Assembly: GCA_019637555.1 (NCBI GenBank) | Contig: JAHBVK010000017.1 | Span: 1-64,000 of the forward strand | Source of the DNA: Anaerolineae bacterium | GTDB lineage: Bacteria > Chloroflexota > Anaerolineae > Aggregatilineales > UBA2796 | Direction of reading: 5' to 3' | Length of the DNA stretch: 64,000 nt | Part shown: piece by piece, positions 15,170 through 25,007 of the stretch | Layout: each line of letters begins with the position of its first letter | Position numbering within the stretch: the first letter of the stretch is position 1 | Made by a program: the position numbers and the translations under genes | Notes under the pieces: generated by a model | Told to the model about the DNA's origin: nothing | The model's input: the letters and a program-made list of their open reading frames with translations, nothing else | The model's database searches: none

Positions 15170-17359
15170 ATGACCTCGACCTCCTATTTCAGCCCTGAAG
15201 TGCGAACATGGACGGTCAGCGAAGCGCCGTTCCATCCGGGCAAGCAATATCACACTGAAACCATCACCACCATTGGCAACGGCTACATGGGATTGCGCGG
15301 TTCGTTTGAGGAAGGCTACCCGAACGAGATCGTGTCCACGTTGATTCACGGCGTCTATAACCAAGCGCCGGAGGAGATCGTGCCCGATCTGGTGAACCTG
15401 CCGAATCCACTGGCGATCCAGATCATGGTGGATGGTGAACAATTCCACATGCAAAAGGGATCGGTGTTGGGCTTCCGTCGGGCGCTCGATCTGAAAACGG
15501 CGCTGCTGACTCGCGGCATACTCTGGCGCAACAGCAAAGGCAGCATCGTGCAGATTACTTTCGAGCGCTTCGCCAGCCTCGAACACGAGCATGTCTTAGC
15601 GCAGCGAGTCACCGTGCGTGCGTTGTGGGGCGATCCAGAGATCGAGATCGCGGCGGCGATTGATGCGGATCGTTTGAGCGCCGGCGCGAACCACTGGCAG
15701 GTGCTGGAGAAGGGACACGACGGCACGGCGTCGATCCACTGCACAGGCACGACCAACCAGAGCAATTACCAGATCGCAGTGGCGGCGACAGTGCAGTGCG
15801 ATCACGGCGAATTGGTCTACGAACCGCTAGATAATCTGACGCCTGCACTGCGAGCCAAGTTCAGCTTGAAGCAAGATCAAGGTGCCAGCCTCGTTAAGCT
15901 AACCGCGATCCATTCCAACCGCGACACGGCTGATCCACTGGTGGCGGCAAAGAATACGCTCAACACCGCCAGCAAGATTGGCTACGATGAACTGTATAAC
16001 GGTCATCAGGCGGAATGGGCGAAATACTGGTACGACTCGGACATCGAGATCGACGGCGACGAGATCGCACAGCGGGCGCTGCGTTTCTGCCTGTACCATG
16101 TGCTGATCGCCGCACCGCGCCATGATGATCGAGTGAGCATCGGCGCTAAGACGCTCTCCGGTCCGGGCTATAAGGGGCATGTGTTCTGGGATACCGAGTT
16201 GTTTATGCTGCCGCCGCTGACTCTGACGCAGCCGAAGATCGCCAAGAACCTGCTGATGTACCGCTATCACAACCTGCAAGGCGCACGCAACAAGGCGCAG
16301 GAAGCAGGCTACGAGGGTGCGATGTTCCCGTGGGAGAGCACCGATACGGGCGAGGAAACTACGCCTCGCTGGACGAGTCCCTATCCCGATACGCCGCGCA
16401 TCCGCATCTGGACAGGCGACAACGAACAACACATCAGCACCGACATTGCCTACGCCACACTGCAATATTGGCACTGGTCAGGCGATGAGGATTTCTTCGT
16501 CAACTGCGGCGCGGAGATCGTGCTGGATACGGCGGTATTCTGGGGCAGCCGCGTCGAGTATAACCGCACGCTGGATCGCTACGAACTAAGCCAGCAGATC
16601 GGTCCCGATGAGTATCATGAGAACGTGGATAACAGCGCTTTCACCAACAGCATGGTGCGCTGGCATCTGCGGCAGGCGCTGCAACTGGTGGATTGGTTGA
16701 AGCAAACGCATCCGCAGAAGGCTGAAGCACTGCTGGCGCGGCTGAAGATCGATGCTGCTCGGCTTGAACTATGGCAGCGCGTGATCGACAAGATGTACAT
16801 CCCGCGCGATCCGCAAACGGGACTGTACGAGCAGTTCGATGGCTTCTTCAAGCTGCACAAGGTCGATCTGACGCATTGGACGCCCAAAGTTCACAATATG
16901 GACGCGATCATGGGTCATGAGCCAACGCAGGAGATGGGCTTCATCAAGCAGGCGGACATCGTGATGCTGATGGCGTTGTTGGGCGAGGATGCGGGCACAT
17001 TGGAGCAGCGCCAGCGCAACTGGGATTACTACTATCCGCTGTGCGATCATGGCTCGTCGCTCAGTCCATCTACCCATGCGTGGGTGGCGGCGCGGCTGGG
17101 CTTAGACGACGAGGCGTATTATATGTTCATGTATGCCGCCAACATCGATTTGGAAGACTTGAAGGGCAACGTGCGCGATGGCATCCACGCGGCGGCATCG
17201 GGCGGCTTGTGGGAGGCGGCGGTGTGGGGATTCGCAGGGTTGACGCTGGACGGCGATAACTACAAGTTCGATCCCAATTTGCCCAAACACTGGAAGTCGA
17301 TGAAGTTCCGCTTCTGGCACAAGGGTAAGCAGCATACGGTCACGCTGACGGCGGAGTAG
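15170..17359 (+). CDS. GH65 glycoside phosphorylase/hydrolase
   Basis: 729 residues, the full length of family 65 enzymes, which phosphorolyse alpha-linked disaccharides such as maltose, trehalose, kojibiose or nigerose. Domain order is normal: N-terminal beta-sandwich (to about 270), linker, (alpha/alpha)6 barrel and short C-terminal jelly roll. The catalytic acid is E481 in 'IGPDEYHENVDNSAFTN'. The 'KQADIVML' segment (593-600) is the typical K-Q-A-D region of the barrel. The 'AMFPWESTDTGEE' segment is also typical. Specificity cannot be read by eye. No beta-phosphoglucomutase gene is adjacent. AGAGGA lies just upstream of ATG 15170. Confidence 0.92.
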   Translation: MTSTSYFSPEVRTWTVSEAPFHPGKQYHTETITTIGNGYMGLRGSFEEGYPNEIVSTLIHGVYNQAPEEIVPDLVNLPNPLAIQIMVDGEQFHMQKGSVLGFRRALDLKTALLTRGILWRNSKGSIVQITFERFASLEHEHVLAQRVTVRALWGDPEIEIAAAIDADRLSAGANHWQVLEKGHDGTASIHCTGTTNQSNYQIAVAATVQCDHGELVYEPLDNLTPALRAKFSLKQDQGASLVKLTAIHSNRDTADPLVAAKNTLNTASKIGYDELYNGHQAEWAKYWYDSDIEIDGDEIAQRALRFCLYHVLIAAPRHDDRVSIGAKTLSGPGYKGHVFWDTELFMLPPLTLTQPKIAKNLLMYRYHNLQGARNKAQEAGYEGAMFPWESTDTGEETTPRWTSPYPDTPRIRIWTGDNEQHISTDIAYATLQYWHWSGDEDFFVNCGAEIVLDTAVFWGSRVEYNRTLDRYELSQQIGPDEYHENVDNSAFTNSMVRWHLRQALQLVDWLKQTHPQKAEALLARLKIDAARLELWQRVIDKMYIPRDPQTGLYEQFDGFFKLHKVDLTHWTPKVHNMDAIMGHEPTQEMGFIKQADIVMLMALLGEDAGTLEQRQRNWDYYYPLCDHGSSLSPSTHAWVAARLGLDDEAYYMFMYAANIDLEDLKGNVRDGIHAAASGGLWEAAVWGFAGLTLDGDNYKFDPNLPKHWKSMKFRFWHKGKQHTVTLTAE

Positions 17360-17361
17360 GA

Positions 17362-17425
17362 TAGCCTCACTCCCTGACCCCCTCTCCAATGCGAGTACGG
17401 ATTAGGAGAGTGGGAACCGAGAGAC
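17362..17425. repeat. Pyrimidine-rich hairpin repeat family C, copy 2
   Basis: TAGCCTCACTCCCTGACCCC, CTCTCCAATGCGAGTACGG, ATTAGGAGAGTGGGAACC. The arms pair as CCCCTCTCC(A)AT with ATTAGGAGAGTGG. Begins 3 nt after a stop codon. Confidence 0.8.
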
Positions 17426-17751
17426 GAGCGGATTGATGCATTTAGCGATTGTAATTCATACAGCTCTAGAAGATACGATTCAAACCTTTGGGAGTTGGGT
17501 GGGGTCGGGAACTGTCTGATCTTTCTGCTCAGGTTGCAGGCAAGGTATCAGGCAAAACAGGCAAATTGGTTTGCCCAATGTTTGTAAACTCTCAAATTTG
17601 GTTTGAATGCGTTAAGTCTCAGCGTCTGACCACGCTGTTAATGGGTAGTTGGCTCGGATACGGTAACGTGAGACTGCCCTAACTGCTCATAGCTGGCGGT
17701 TGGTTGTTGCTGCTCGAACTGGTTCACACTGAACAACAGCAAGCATAAAAC

Positions 17752-17792
17752 GCGATGTGCTGGTAGGCGCTCAGTAGCTACCAGCACATCGC
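17752..17792 (-). terminator. 15-bp perfect hairpin, terminator of the minus-strand membrane protein
   Basis: GCGATGTGCTGGTAG (17752-17766) and CTACCAGCACATCGC (17778-17792) pair exactly around 11 nt. On the minus strand it follows the gene ending at 17845 and is succeeded by GTTTTATGC, a short T-tract. Confidence 0.75.
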
Positions 17793-17844
17793 TATTACAC
17801 TAAACCTCGACCCATTACATGACCACTACCAGCACCGCTAACGG

Positions 17845-18603
17845 TTAACGATTCACAACCGTTTCCGTCCTCACAATATCAACATCGGAACGGCGTGCGC
17901 CGATCCAGCCGCCAATCGTCGCCGCCACCACACCAAGTCCGAGCGATAAGAGCGCTCCCCATGCGGCATTTCCTGCCACCTGTGCCGCTTGTTCCACTTG
18001 CTGCGGGGGGATATTCTGCGCACCTTCGACGGCGGTAGCGACAGCCGTGGCTGCCATAGCTGGTGCCGATGTCGCGCCCGCCTGCACTGTCGGCTGCAAG
18101 CCGGGGTTCGTCTGGATGGCGTCCTGTGCCACCTGCGCTGCTGCTGGAGCAGCCGTGATGCCCGCTACGGCGATGTCACGAAATGTGCCTAGCACCGAGC
18201 CGACGCCGCTAACAGCCAACCACAGCAAGATCGGCACCGCGATCACAAAGACCATCGCGCCGTTTGCCGCGCCGATTCGTTTGCCGGGGATCGCCGTCGC
18301 CCAACCCGCCGCGTGACCACCGAGGAAGAAAGCAACCAGTGCGCTGAATCCTCCCCAGACGGCAGCAAACGTGCCGGGATTGTTATTGCTGGAATTGGCA
18401 TCCAGCGTACTTAAACCAAGCGCCGCGCCAAGCAATGCCATGGTGACCAAGATGGTGATTGTCGTCGCTAATCCAGCCAGAATTGGTCCAAAGCGCAGCT
18501 TATCTTTAGGCGCAATCAACGCCAGACTTTCTACCTCAGTACGGATAGGAGGTTCGTAAGTGGGTGTTGCTGTTGTGGCAGGTCGCCCAGCGCCAGAAAT
18601 CAT
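17845..18603 (-). CDS. Integral membrane protein, function unknown
   Basis: 252 residues. A polar N-terminus (1-38) precedes three hydrophobic segments (about 42-64, 80-103, 112-138), then an Ala/Gln-rich linker of ~75 residues (extracellular or disordered) and a last glycine-rich helix (about 215-240) ending in RTETVVNR. The glycine-rich helices resemble small uncharacterised 'YrzE-like' membrane proteins, but I cannot assign it. AGGAG sits 9 nt before ATG 18603. It follows the sigma/anti-sigma pair on the same strand. Confidence 0.7.
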   Translation of the reverse strand: MISGAGRPATTATPTYEPPIRTEVESLALIAPKDKLRFGPILAGLATTITILVTMALLGAALGLSTLDANSSNNNPGTFAAVWGGFSALVAFFLGGHAAGWATAIPGKRIGAANGAMVFVIAVPILLWLAVSGVGSVLGTFRDIAVAGITAAPAAAQVAQDAIQTNPGLQPTVQAGATSAPAMAATAVATAVEGAQNIPPQQVEQAAQVAGNAAWGALLSLGLGVVAATIGGWIGARRSDVDIVRTETVVNR

Positions 18604-18720
18604 GATTAGTGCTCCTATAAAACCTTGACACTATCATGCTGCTGATACGCTAAATAAATCCTACATGATGACGTATACGGGAAATATGCCGCTTAATTAG
18701 GGGAAACTACGTAGAAACAG

Positions 18721-19461
18721 CTAACTGGTCTGATAGCTGCCGAAGAAGGCAATAGGCGGCGTTGGTGTCTGGCTGCCGCCGCGTGGCTCAACAGTGATGC
18801 CAACGCCGAAGTTACGAGCGGGAACCGGTAGATCGACCAGTATCTCTGAGGTCAGTTCGGCGGCGTCGTAGACCTTGACTCCGATTGGAGTCTCCCCCGC
18901 GATGATCCACAGTTGGTACTGCTGACCAGCGGGCAGTTCAGGCAGCGTACCGAGCAGCACGCCGCGATCCTGTCCGGGTACGGCGACGAAGGAGACTTGC
19001 CCCTGTGCGCCACTGTCGGGCTGTACATCCAGCGTCACGCGCACGGCGCTGGCATCGCCAGTGATCGCCGCAATCTGCTGCTGCTGCGCATTCTGCTGTA
19101 CGGTGCGGGTGATCAAGAACACGCCAAGGATCAGCACCAGCGCCGCGGCAGCAGCAAGCAGCAGGGACTGCGACGTGAAGCGCAGCGGTGGACGGTTGGA
19201 CGCGGTAGTGGATACGGGTGCAGGGGCGGCGACAGGTGTCGATTGCTCCAGCAGTTTTTTGAAGTCTGTGTTCAGATGTACCGGCGCTTGCCGACGTGGA
19301 CTGAGCGCCGCCACGCCAACCATCATCTCCTGATAGCTGCGTAGTTCCTCCCGCGCTTCGGCGGAGTGTTCCAGCAGGGCATCTACCTGGCGACGCTCCT
19401 CCTCGGAAAGCGTGCCCAGTACATACTCTGGAATTAACTGGAGAAGCTCAGACTCATTCAT
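18721..19461 (-). CDS. RskA-type anti-sigma factor
   Basis: 246 residues. The cytoplasmic N-terminus (1-50: 'LLQLIPEYVLGTLSEEERRQVDALLEHSAEAREELRSYQEMM') is the anti-sigma fold without the H-x3-C-x2-C zinc site. There is one membrane helix at about 99-118 and an extracytoplasmic RskA domain with 'LGTLPELPAGQQYQLWIIAGETPIGVKVYD', the typical family core. It would hold the upstream ECF factor at the membrane until a signal leads to its degradation. The gene lies 97 nt downstream of the sigma gene on the same strand. Confidence 0.9.
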   Translation of the reverse strand: MNESELLQLIPEYVLGTLSEEERRQVDALLEHSAEAREELRSYQEMMVGVAALSPRRQAPVHLNTDFKKLLEQSTPVAAPAPVSTTASNRPPLRFTSQSLLLAAAAALVLILGVFLITRTVQQNAQQQQIAAITGDASAVRVTLDVQPDSGAQGQVSFVAVPGQDRGVLLGTLPELPAGQQYQLWIIAGETPIGVKVYDAAELTSEILVDLPVPARNFGVGITVEPRGGSQTPTPPIAFFGSYQTS

Positions 19462-19558
19462 CGCCGCGAATTCACTTTGCCTGTACGTTAATTATTGATC
19501 TTTACGTCAAATTACCCGTAATAGATTTATTACTGCTGCTTTTTTACTTTCTTGCTAA

Positions 19559-20191
19559 TTAGTTCTTATCTAGCCATGCATCACGCAGCTTTTGCATCCC
19601 TAAGCGCATCCGCGTCTTCACTGTGCCCAGCGGCAGATTGAGATGCTCCGCGATGTCGCTCTGGGACATGCCGCCGAAGTAGGCGAGATAGAGCGCTTGA
19701 TATTGTTCATCCGGCAGTTCCTTCATTTGCAGGCGCAGGGCATCTAGATGCTCACGATCTCGCCAGTTTTCGGGCATCGCTGCTGCCACTAAACGGTCGG
19801 AGTCATCTAAACCATCGCGGTCATCGACGGTGACCTGCCGCCCGCGCTGGCGTAGTTTGTCGATGGCGATGTTGCGGGCGATCCCGACCAGCCACGCCAC
19901 CAGCGATCCGCGTCCGGAATCGTATTGACTCGTATTCTGCCAGACGCGCATAAAGACATCTTGAACGCACTCCTCAGCCGTGCCGGAGTCGTTTAAGATG
20001 CGATAGCCGATGCTGTAAATAAGATCGGCGTAGCGGGCGTGCAGCGCAACCATAGCATCCTGATCCCGACGCAGGATCGCCGCGATCAGTTGAGTATCAT
20101 CCATTGGGATCGAAATTCCCTGAGTTTGCAAGGAACGTGTGTCGAGATTAACCGATCCTGTCATTCGCGCAAGTTCCATTCTCAGTTGCAT
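19559..20191 (-). CDS. ECF-type RNA polymerase sigma factor, SigK-like
   Basis: Up to 210 residues. Region 2 is 'ALHARYADLIYSIGYRILNDSGTAEECVQDVFMRVWQNTSQYDSGRGSLVAWLVGIARNIAIDKLRQR'. Region 4 is 'LPDEQYQALYLAYFGGMSQSDIAEHLNLPLGTVKTRMRLGMQKLRD'. It directs RNA polymerase to stress or envelope promoters and pairs with the RskA-like protein next to it. ATG 20104 (MDDTQLIAAIL) would give 181 residues, closer to the usual size, with AGGGA upstream; the longest frame begins at 20191. The start is therefore uncertain. Confidence 0.9.
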   Translation of the reverse strand: MQLRMELARMTGSVNLDTRSLQTQGISIPMDDTQLIAAILRRDQDAMVALHARYADLIYSIGYRILNDSGTAEECVQDVFMRVWQNTSQYDSGRGSLVAWLVGIARNIAIDKLRQRGRQVTVDDRDGLDDSDRLVAAAMPENWRDREHLDALRLQMKELPDEQYQALYLAYFGGMSQSDIAEHLNLPLGTVKTRMRLGMQKLRDAWLDKN

Positions 20192-20203
20192 AGGTTAGTA
20201 GAA

Positions 20204-20231
20204 AGTAAAAAGTAACGAGTAATGAGTGAAA
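20204..20231. repeat. Heptamer repeat family B, copy 4
   Basis: AGTAAAA AGTAACG AGTAATG AGTGAAA, four units in phase. Confidence 0.75.
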
Positions 20232-20280
20232 CCTGTTGATTTGTAGAGCCTCTTAGAATAAGTGGATAGGGATTGGAAGT

Positions 20281-20340
20281 TAGCCTCACCCCCTGTCCCC
20301 CTCTCCAATCCGAGTACAGATTAGGAGAGGGGGAACCCTG
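20281..20340. repeat. Pyrimidine-rich hairpin repeat family C, copy 3
   Basis: TAGCCTCACCCCCTGTCCCC, CTCTCCAATCCGAGTACAG, ATTAGGAGAGGGGGAACC. Identical in its 3' two thirds to the copies at 41112 and 42484. Confidence 0.85.
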
Positions 20341-20608
20341 GGCGAAGTTAGCCTCAAATACCTACGAATGACTATTCAAGCACGCTCTAAGGTAAAGATA
20401 GAGGTGGTGAGTGTTCACTTGGAAGCTCAATCGTTGCCCACTTTTTGGTCAATTTAGCACCCGCAGTGAAGATTTCATGACGGATTCACAGGTCTGCTAT
20501 GGCGAGGAAGGGCGGGACATGGTAGCCTACTTGTGCTAAACGCACAAAGACGAACACATCATTTACCCGTTTTAGTTTGAGATTGAGTTCGCGGAGTTCA
20601 TTAACACT

Positions 20609-21451
20609 ATGTCTGCATCCGCGCCTGCTATGCCCGATCTTCGCATCGTGCCTACTACGAATGTGATCCCGCATGAAGAACACGACTTCCAACGCGCTGA
20701 ACCATTGATTGCGCGCATCCGTGAAGCCGGATCGTGGTTGAATCCGCCTATCGTCGCACCGCTGGATCAGGATCGCTATGTGATCCTCGATGGTGCGAAT
20801 CGGCATTACTCGATCACACGGTTAAATTATCCCTATATCCTAGTGCAGGTGGTCAATTACGAGAGCGATGAGGTGCAGCTCCGCACATGGCATCATGTGG
20901 TCAGCGGTATCTCGTGGTTCGAGTTCTTGCGCGGCATTCGCCAGATCAATTCAATCAAACTGGAGTCAGTGGACTTGCTGCACGCGCGGGCGTCGTTAGC
21001 GCGACGGGAGGCGCTTGCCTATACGGTGCTGACCGATAAACGCGCTTATGTGATGCGTTCGCTGGATAACGGTACCGCCGCACGCACCGATACGCTGCGT
21101 GAACTGGTAGATACTTACAAGCGCAATGGCACGCTCAACCGGATCAATACCGATGTGATCAGCGACGCGCGGGAGATGTATCCGCAGGCGGTGGCGATTG
21201 TGGTCTTTCCGCACTTCGAGCCAGCGGAAATCCTCGTCGCGGCGCGGGATGGTTTGCGCTTGCCACCGGGGATCAGCCGCCACATTATTCACGGACGGGC
21301 GATGCGGCTGCATTATCCACTGACGGAGTTTCAGGAAAACGGCGAGTCGCTAGAAGAAAAGAATCACAAGCTCAAGCTGTGGGTTCAGGAACGGTTAGCG
21401 CAGCGCCGAGTCCGCTATTACGCCGAATCCTCGTATCTGTTCGATGAGTAG
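20609..21451 (+). CDS. ParB/Srx-fold protein, possibly SbnI/SerK-like kinase
   Basis: 280 residues. The N-terminal ~90 residues resemble ParB/sulfiredoxin-fold enzymes: a loop 'PPIVAPLDQDRYVILDGANRHYSITRLNYPYILVQVV' with D-G-x-x-R-H, the position where SerK and SbnI free-serine kinases and sulfiredoxin bind nucleotide. The C-terminal half ('RLPPGISRHIIHGRAMRLHYPL...ENGESLEEKN') also resembles the SbnI/SerK extension. No DNA-binding ParB helix-turn-helix is apparent, so partitioning is unlikely. The kinase role is a family-level inference. It is monocistronic by context. Confidence 0.6.
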   Translation: MSASAPAMPDLRIVPTTNVIPHEEHDFQRAEPLIARIREAGSWLNPPIVAPLDQDRYVILDGANRHYSITRLNYPYILVQVVNYESDEVQLRTWHHVVSGISWFEFLRGIRQINSIKLESVDLLHARASLARREALAYTVLTDKRAYVMRSLDNGTAARTDTLRELVDTYKRNGTLNRINTDVISDAREMYPQAVAIVVFPHFEPAEILVAARDGLRLPPGISRHIIHGRAMRLHYPLTEFQENGESLEEKNHKLKLWVQERLAQRRVRYYAESSYLFDE

Positions 21452-21502
21452 GGCGACTAGCAAACCAAGCGCCCTACCATTTCAGCCACAATGAAATGAC
21501 GA

Positions 21503-21907
21503 CTAGGCGCTGAGAGCAGCAGCCACGATGGTCGGGTCTTCAAAGGCGCGCCAGTGGATGATCTTACCGTCCTTCAGCGTGAACACCATCGCCCAGCTTC
21601 CACGTCCGGCGGCATCATTGGCACGGACGCGGAACGAATATTCACCGAGTACGAACACTTTATCGCCACTGCCATAAAATTCGGTTGGCAAGAAGGCGCT
21701 GTATTCCAGCGTATTGGTGAGATCAACGAAAAACTGCCCCACTTCGGCTGGCGTCGAACGCGGTGCGTAGTAGTCGAGGATAGATTCCGGTCCTGTCGCC
21801 TTCCAGTCCACCTGATCCGCAACGTAGCCGAGAATAGTTGGAACGTCGCCACGCCCGAAGGCTTCAAAGATAGTTTGCACGGTCTGAATATTGGATTGCT
21901 CACTCAT
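21503..21907 (-). CDS. SnoaL/NTF2-like protein
   Basis: 134 residues with the cone-shaped NTF2-like fold: 'VQTIFEAFGRGDVPTILGYVADQVDWKATGPESILDYYAPRSTPAEVGQFFVDL' followed by the beta-sheet 'DKVFVLGEYSFRVRANDAAGRGSWAMVFTLKDGKIIHWRAFEDPTIVAAAL'. Such proteins bind small hydrophobic molecules or catalyse isomerisation; no substrate can be named. The start is ATG 21907, with GAGGAG 7 nt upstream. Confidence 0.85.
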   Translation of the reverse strand: MSEQSNIQTVQTIFEAFGRGDVPTILGYVADQVDWKATGPESILDYYAPRSTPAEVGQFFVDLTNTLEYSAFLPTEFYGSGDKVFVLGEYSFRVRANDAAGRGSWAMVFTLKDGKIIHWRAFEDPTIVAAALSA

Positions 21908-22078
21908 GATCTGGCTCCTCATCTAGTCATCGTCGTACCATTTGTACAGAAACTAGGATAGGCAAGATCACTACCTATTTGAACGCCAAAAACTACTCAC
22001 TTTCTGCCCAATTTCGAAACAAAAAGGCGAGATGTTCGATCTCGCCTTTCCAGATTGAGTTAATCTACTTGATGACTG

Positions 22079-23062
<984 letters not shown>

Positions 23063-23159
23063 TGTTGGAACACCTCTCTAGTTGTATTGACTCACTAACG
23101 TATATCACTTAGTATATAGAACGCCTGTTCATATACTGTGTCTTTAAGAGGACTTTCTG

Positions 23160-23504
23160 ATGACTAATCGCACCATTACCCTTATTGACATCCCCGCCAA
23201 AGATCGACAGGCAACCGCTAAATTCTACAACGAGATGTTTGGTTGGGAACATCAAGATTATCCCGAATCGAATTACAGCACATCCAGCGCGGGCAATGTC
23301 GCTCTTGGCTATTTGCAATCAACGCCGGAACGTCCCGGCGTCGTGGCATTTTACGTTCACAGTCCCGATGTCGATGCCGATCTGAAGAAGGCGGAACAAC
23401 TTGGCGGTTCGGTGGTCGTCCCCCGCGTCGATATTCCGGGGATGGGCGCTTATGCCTTCTTCAAAGACCTTGACGGCAACATCATCGGCTTGACCTCGTG
23501 GTGA
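23160..23504 (+). CDS. VOC (glyoxalase-like) family protein
   Basis: 114 residues, a single compact VOC domain: 'ITLIDIPAKDRQATAKFYNEMFGWEHQD' starts the first module, and 'VDADLKKAEQLGGSVVVPRVDIPGMGAYAFFKDLDGNIIGL' forms the second, with the usual C-terminal 'F-x-D-x-x-G-N-x-x-G-L'. The substrate is unknown. It is transcribed away from the YgeW-like gene. GAGGA lies 7 nt before ATG 23160. Confidence 0.85.
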   Translation: MTNRTITLIDIPAKDRQATAKFYNEMFGWEHQDYPESNYSTSSAGNVALGYLQSTPERPGVVAFYVHSPDVDADLKKAEQLGGSVVVPRVDIPGMGAYAFFKDLDGNIIGLTSW

Positions 23505-23520
23505 TCACGAGCCGGTTGTC

Positions 23521-24072
23521 TTAGAAAATATCCTGAACCTTGATTTCTAATCCCGGCAGCACATCGCCACCGCTGATCGTATCTGTGCGCTTGTAAATCT
23601 TTACTTCTTCAGGCGCAGTGTAGACATGAATGCGCTGTGTGCCGGGATAAGCAAGGAGTACCATCGCCACGCCGAACTCTAGCCATTCGAGGACTTTCGC
23701 CTCGACATCCTTGGCGCTGTCATTGGGTGAGATCACTTCGACGACTAGCTCTGGCGCAATCTTGAGGTAGCCTTCCAACTGTTGATCCGCTGGCAATCGC
23801 GCATAGGAGATGAACGCAGCATCCGGCGCACGAACAGTCTGGTTATCACCGCGCGTGTGGTAACCGCTATCACCAAATGCTCGTCCGAAGCCCGACTTTT
23901 TTTCATAGAGCCAGAGCACAGCTCCAAAACTAATTTGAGTCCGCGCGTGTGGACTTCCCGGCGGTGGCATCGTGATTAACTCCCCCTCGATCAGTTCGTG
24001 GCGCTCATCCGTCGCGGGCATGTTCAGCAGATCGTCGCCTGTTAACAGTACCTTATCGGGTACATCCGCCAT
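23521..24072 (-). CDS. Uma2-family (DUF820) endonuclease-like protein
   Basis: 183 residues of the PD-(D/E)XK-fold Uma2 family, abundant in Cyanobacteria and Chloroflexota. Core motifs: 'ERHELIEGELITMPPPGSPHARTQ' (23-46), 'RAPDAAFISYARLP' with the conserved Asp, and 'PELVVEVISPNDSAKDVEAKVLEWLEFGVAMVLLAYP' with the E-V-x-S-P and later K-x-x-E elements. The role in cells is unproven; many copies accompany mobile DNA. GGAGGT lies 6 nt before ATG 24072. Confidence 0.92.
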   Translation of the reverse strand: MADVPDKVLLTGDDLLNMPATDERHELIEGELITMPPPGSPHARTQISFGAVLWLYEKKSGFGRAFGDSGYHTRGDNQTVRAPDAAFISYARLPADQQLEGYLKIAPELVVEVISPNDSAKDVEAKVLEWLEFGVAMVLLAYPGTQRIHVYTAPEEVKIYKRTDTISGGDVLPGLEIKVQDIF

Positions 24073-24093
24073 CTTCGCACCTCCATTCCACTA

Positions 24094-24999
24094 CTATCTC
24101 AGCAGCGCATCATCGAAAAAAGCAACGATGCGACGCTCGTATTCTACTGGCTCTATCGCAAATCCTGTGGTGTGGATCGCATTAGGGACGCTCCATAGCT
24201 GCTTCTCTCCGCCAGCCGCCTCAAAGAGGTGCTGATTGATCTCCGCTTCCACCGCAGACGCGGAGTCAGCCGCACCTGCGGCGATCAAGAACAGCGGACG
24301 GGGACTGATCGCCGCGACAGTCTGCCGCATTGAGGCTTTATCCCACTCGCCAGTTTCACGCAGGATCGCTTGCTCGTTGCCTAGATCGTAAAACCAAAAC
24401 CACCAATCGATCAAGCGACGGCGCGGCGGAAAATCCTCTAGCCGAACTGCGCCCGCACCATCGGAGATGACCGCCGCGATTGCCGAATCGTGTGCCACGC
24501 CTTCTAGAACCGCGACACCACCAAGCGAAAATCCTAACGCACCAATGCGCTTGGGATCAATATCAGTCTGATTCCTTAGAAAGTCGGCAGCGGCGATGAT
24601 GTCGCGCCAACCGTAGGCATACACAGTACCGTCGCTGTCGCCATGTGCGCGCAGATCGATCAACAGTACGCCGTAGCCGTGCCGCGCCAAGATCGCGGCG
24701 AAGGGCAGCACTGCCACACGATTGCCGCCAGCGCCATGCGCCACGATGATAGCTGCCCGATTTTTGGCGGGGATGTACCAACCGCGCAGTTTCAGCGCAT
24801 CAGCAGTTTCAATCACCACATCCTGATACTCTAGCTGGTAATCAGCGGGCGTCTGGCAACAAATCGGACTGCGAAGCGGATAAACGAGTTTCAACCCGCG
24901 TCGCCAGCCCAATGCGAACGTGACCACCGCAGCGCCGATCAGCAGACTGACGCTGGCGAACAACAGCAGTCGCAGCCAGCGCCTTCTCGCAAATCGCAC
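24094..24999 (-). CDS. Membrane-anchored alpha/beta hydrolase
   Basis: 301 residues. One N-terminal membrane helix (about 9-31, after basic RFARRRW), then an alpha/beta-hydrolase domain: 'RAAIIVAHGAGGNRVAVLPFAAILARHGYGVLLIDLRAHGDS' and the nucleophile elbow 'GALGFSLGG'. The late Asp and His of the triad are plausibly 'GAADSASAVEAEINQHLFEAAGGEKQLWSVPNAIH'. It is like the YfhR/bem46 group. The start is GTG 24999, 8 nt after the stop of the M20 gene, so both are probably co-transcribed. Confidence 0.85.
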   Translation of the reverse strand: MRFARRRWLRLLLFASVSLLIGAAVVTFALGWRRGLKLVYPLRSPICCQTPADYQLEYQDVVIETADALKLRGWYIPAKNRAAIIVAHGAGGNRVAVLPFAAILARHGYGVLLIDLRAHGDSDGTVYAYGWRDIIAAADFLRNQTDIDPKRIGALGFSLGGVAVLEGVAHDSAIAAVISDGAGAVRLEDFPPRRRLIDWWFWFYDLGNEQAILRETGEWDKASMRQTVAAISPRPLFLIAAGAADSASAVEAEINQHLFEAAGGEKQLWSVPNAIHTTGFAIEPVEYERRIVAFFDDALLR

Positions 25000-25007
25000 G
25001 TCGAGGA

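Larger units (their letters stand above)
17360..17844. other. Gene-free region with family C repeat and a terminator
   Basis: It contains family C copy 2 (17362-17425) 3 nt after the GH65 stop, a 6-bp hairpin GGCAAA-TTGG-TTTGCC near 17560-17575 and a strong hairpin at 17752-17792. A 64-codon frame at 17488-17682 has no ribosome binding site and reads through the hairpin; I do not call it. Confidence 0.6.
20192..20608. other. Gene-free divergent region with repeats B and C
   Basis: It separates the sigma gene (minus) from the ParB-fold gene (plus). Besides heptamer copy 4 (20204-20231) and family C copy 3 (20281-20340) I see nothing that supports a gene, and no clear promoter pair. Confidence 0.6.

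Noticed and set aside
17488..17682. 64-codon plus-strand frame
   Set aside because: No ribosome binding site, ends in a region of small hairpins, no family resemblance.
20609..21451. Chromosome-partition ParB with nearby origin or parS sites
   Set aside because: No HTH domain, no ParA neighbour and no parS-like (TGTTTCACGTGAAACA) sequence noticed.
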